Assembly: GCA_030267965.1 (NCBI GenBank)
Contig: BRYA01000550.1
Location: 6,235 to 24,867, forward strand
From: Triparma columacea
Lineage: Eukaryota > Sar > Bolidophyceae > Parmales > Triparmaceae
Reading direction: 5' to 3'
Length of the DNA: 18,633 nt
The notes beneath the pieces are model-generated. The model searched no databases. It was given only the letters and a program-made list of their open reading frames with translations, and was not told the origin of the DNA. A program made the position numbers and the translations under genes. Shown here in pieces: positions 18,110-18,633 of the stretch (positions within the stretch are counted from its first letter, which is position 1; every line of letters starts with the position of its first letter).

Positions 18110-18633
18110 TTATCCCGTGGTCGACATAGTCATTTTAAAAGGGTCAGGGTGTTTCTGCTGAACTCCAGTGCGGTAATAACCAACGCCCCTGATCCCTCTC
18201 TTGTACTCAAACCCTCCCCTTCTCCCTGTCCACCTCGAGCTCGGTGTGTAATCGTCGTCTCCAAGGTCCACCACCCTTCCGTCAGGAGTCAGCTCGATAA
18301 CATTGAACTTGCTGCGGAAGTTTATCTTCATTCTCTTCCCTCTTCCCTCTCCCGCCTCTCTCCACACGGGTACCTTGACCTTGAGCTCAATCCTCTTGTC
18401 CACCTCTCCTTCCTCGACCTCGTTGAGAATTCCCAATTTTATGAGGACTTGTTCGTCCTTAGCGTCCTCGCTGAGAATTACTTCCCCGCTCATGAGCTTT
18501 CTCCTCTCATCTTCTGCCTCCTCCCTAGTCTTCTTCCCGCCGCCCCCCTCTTCGCCGCGAATGTTATCTAAAGTGTTCTGTAAAGCATCTTCTTCCTCCT
18601 CCTCCTTCCCCTCGACCTCCATGACCTCCTCCT
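18110..18633 (-). CDS. Unrecognised charged protein, C-terminal part (runs off the right edge)
   Basis: An open frame on the minus strand runs from the window edge to a TAA at 18112-18110. An ATG lies at 18622-18620, but the frame continues upstream of it to the edge (a Glu-rich run), so the true start may lie outside. From the ATG the product is 170 aa. Residues 1-50 are highly acidic and Lys-rich, probably disordered or coiled. The C-terminal half looks folded, with FRSKFNVIELTPDGRVVDLG, a Tyr/Trp-containing segment and GGFEYKRGIRGVGYYRTG. I do not recognise the family. No membrane helix or catalytic motif is visible. The gene converges on the citramalate synthase gene, with 99 bp between the stops. 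That gap holds no visible feature. Confidence 0.7.
   Translation of the reverse strand, partial: EEVMEVEGKEEEEEDALQNTLDNIRGEEGGGGKKTREEAEDERRKLMSGEVILSEDAKDEQVLIKLGILNEVEEGEVDKRIELKVKVPVWREAGEGRGKRMKINFRSKFNVIELTPDGRVVDLGDDDYTPSSRWTGRRGGFEYKRGIRGVGYYRTGVQQKHPDPFKMTMSTTG

Overview
The window is nuclear DNA of a eukaryote, most likely a photosynthetic stramenopile (an ochrophyte alga). The genes are compact. Eleven GT-AG introns of about 66-280 nt can be placed by reading-frame continuity, and 8 of the 11 donors read GTGAG. Two genes point to the lineage. One is a GT48 beta-1,3-glucan synthase. The other is a citramalate-synthase-type enzyme whose N-terminus looks like the signal peptide plus ASAFAP-like transit peptide used by secondary red plastids. 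A relative of diatoms or Parmales would fit, but I cannot name a genus from sequence alone. No mobile element, CRISPR array, rRNA or tRNA was found.

Layout from left to right. (1) 2-115: possible last exon of a gene cut by the left edge. (2) 446-1399 (+): zinc-finger plus BspA-like leucine-rich-repeat (LRR_5) protein, with three 20-bp tandem repeats upstream. (3) 1698-2357 (-): ISCA1-type mitochondrial Fe-S assembly factor. (4) 2523-9481 (+): four-exon beta-1,3-glucan synthase of about 2142 aa with an N-terminal multi-membrane module. (5) 10163-11652 (+): four recognisable exons of an EGF-like, roughly seven-helix membrane protein with an unresolved 5' end. (6) 11653-12379: convergent intergenic region containing a block of about 420 bp at only 22% GC. 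(7) 12380-15899 (-): four-exon HRQ1/MrfA-type helicase of about 1090 aa with a polyglutamine tract. (8) 15996-18010 (+): three-exon citramalate synthase-like enzyme of 616 aa with a predicted plastid leader. (9) 18110-18633 (-): C-terminal part of an unrecognised charged protein cut by the right edge.

The genes do not form an operon or an obvious shared pathway. Two divergent pairs (ISCA1/glucan synthase and HRQ1/citramalate synthase) share short intergenic regions of about 165 and 96 bp. Three convergent pairs also occur. The points most worth following up are the EGF-7TM protein of no recognised family, the AT-rich island, the plastid-type leader on a citramalate synthase, and the N-terminal membrane module of the glucan synthase. 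No clearly new multi-gene system was found.
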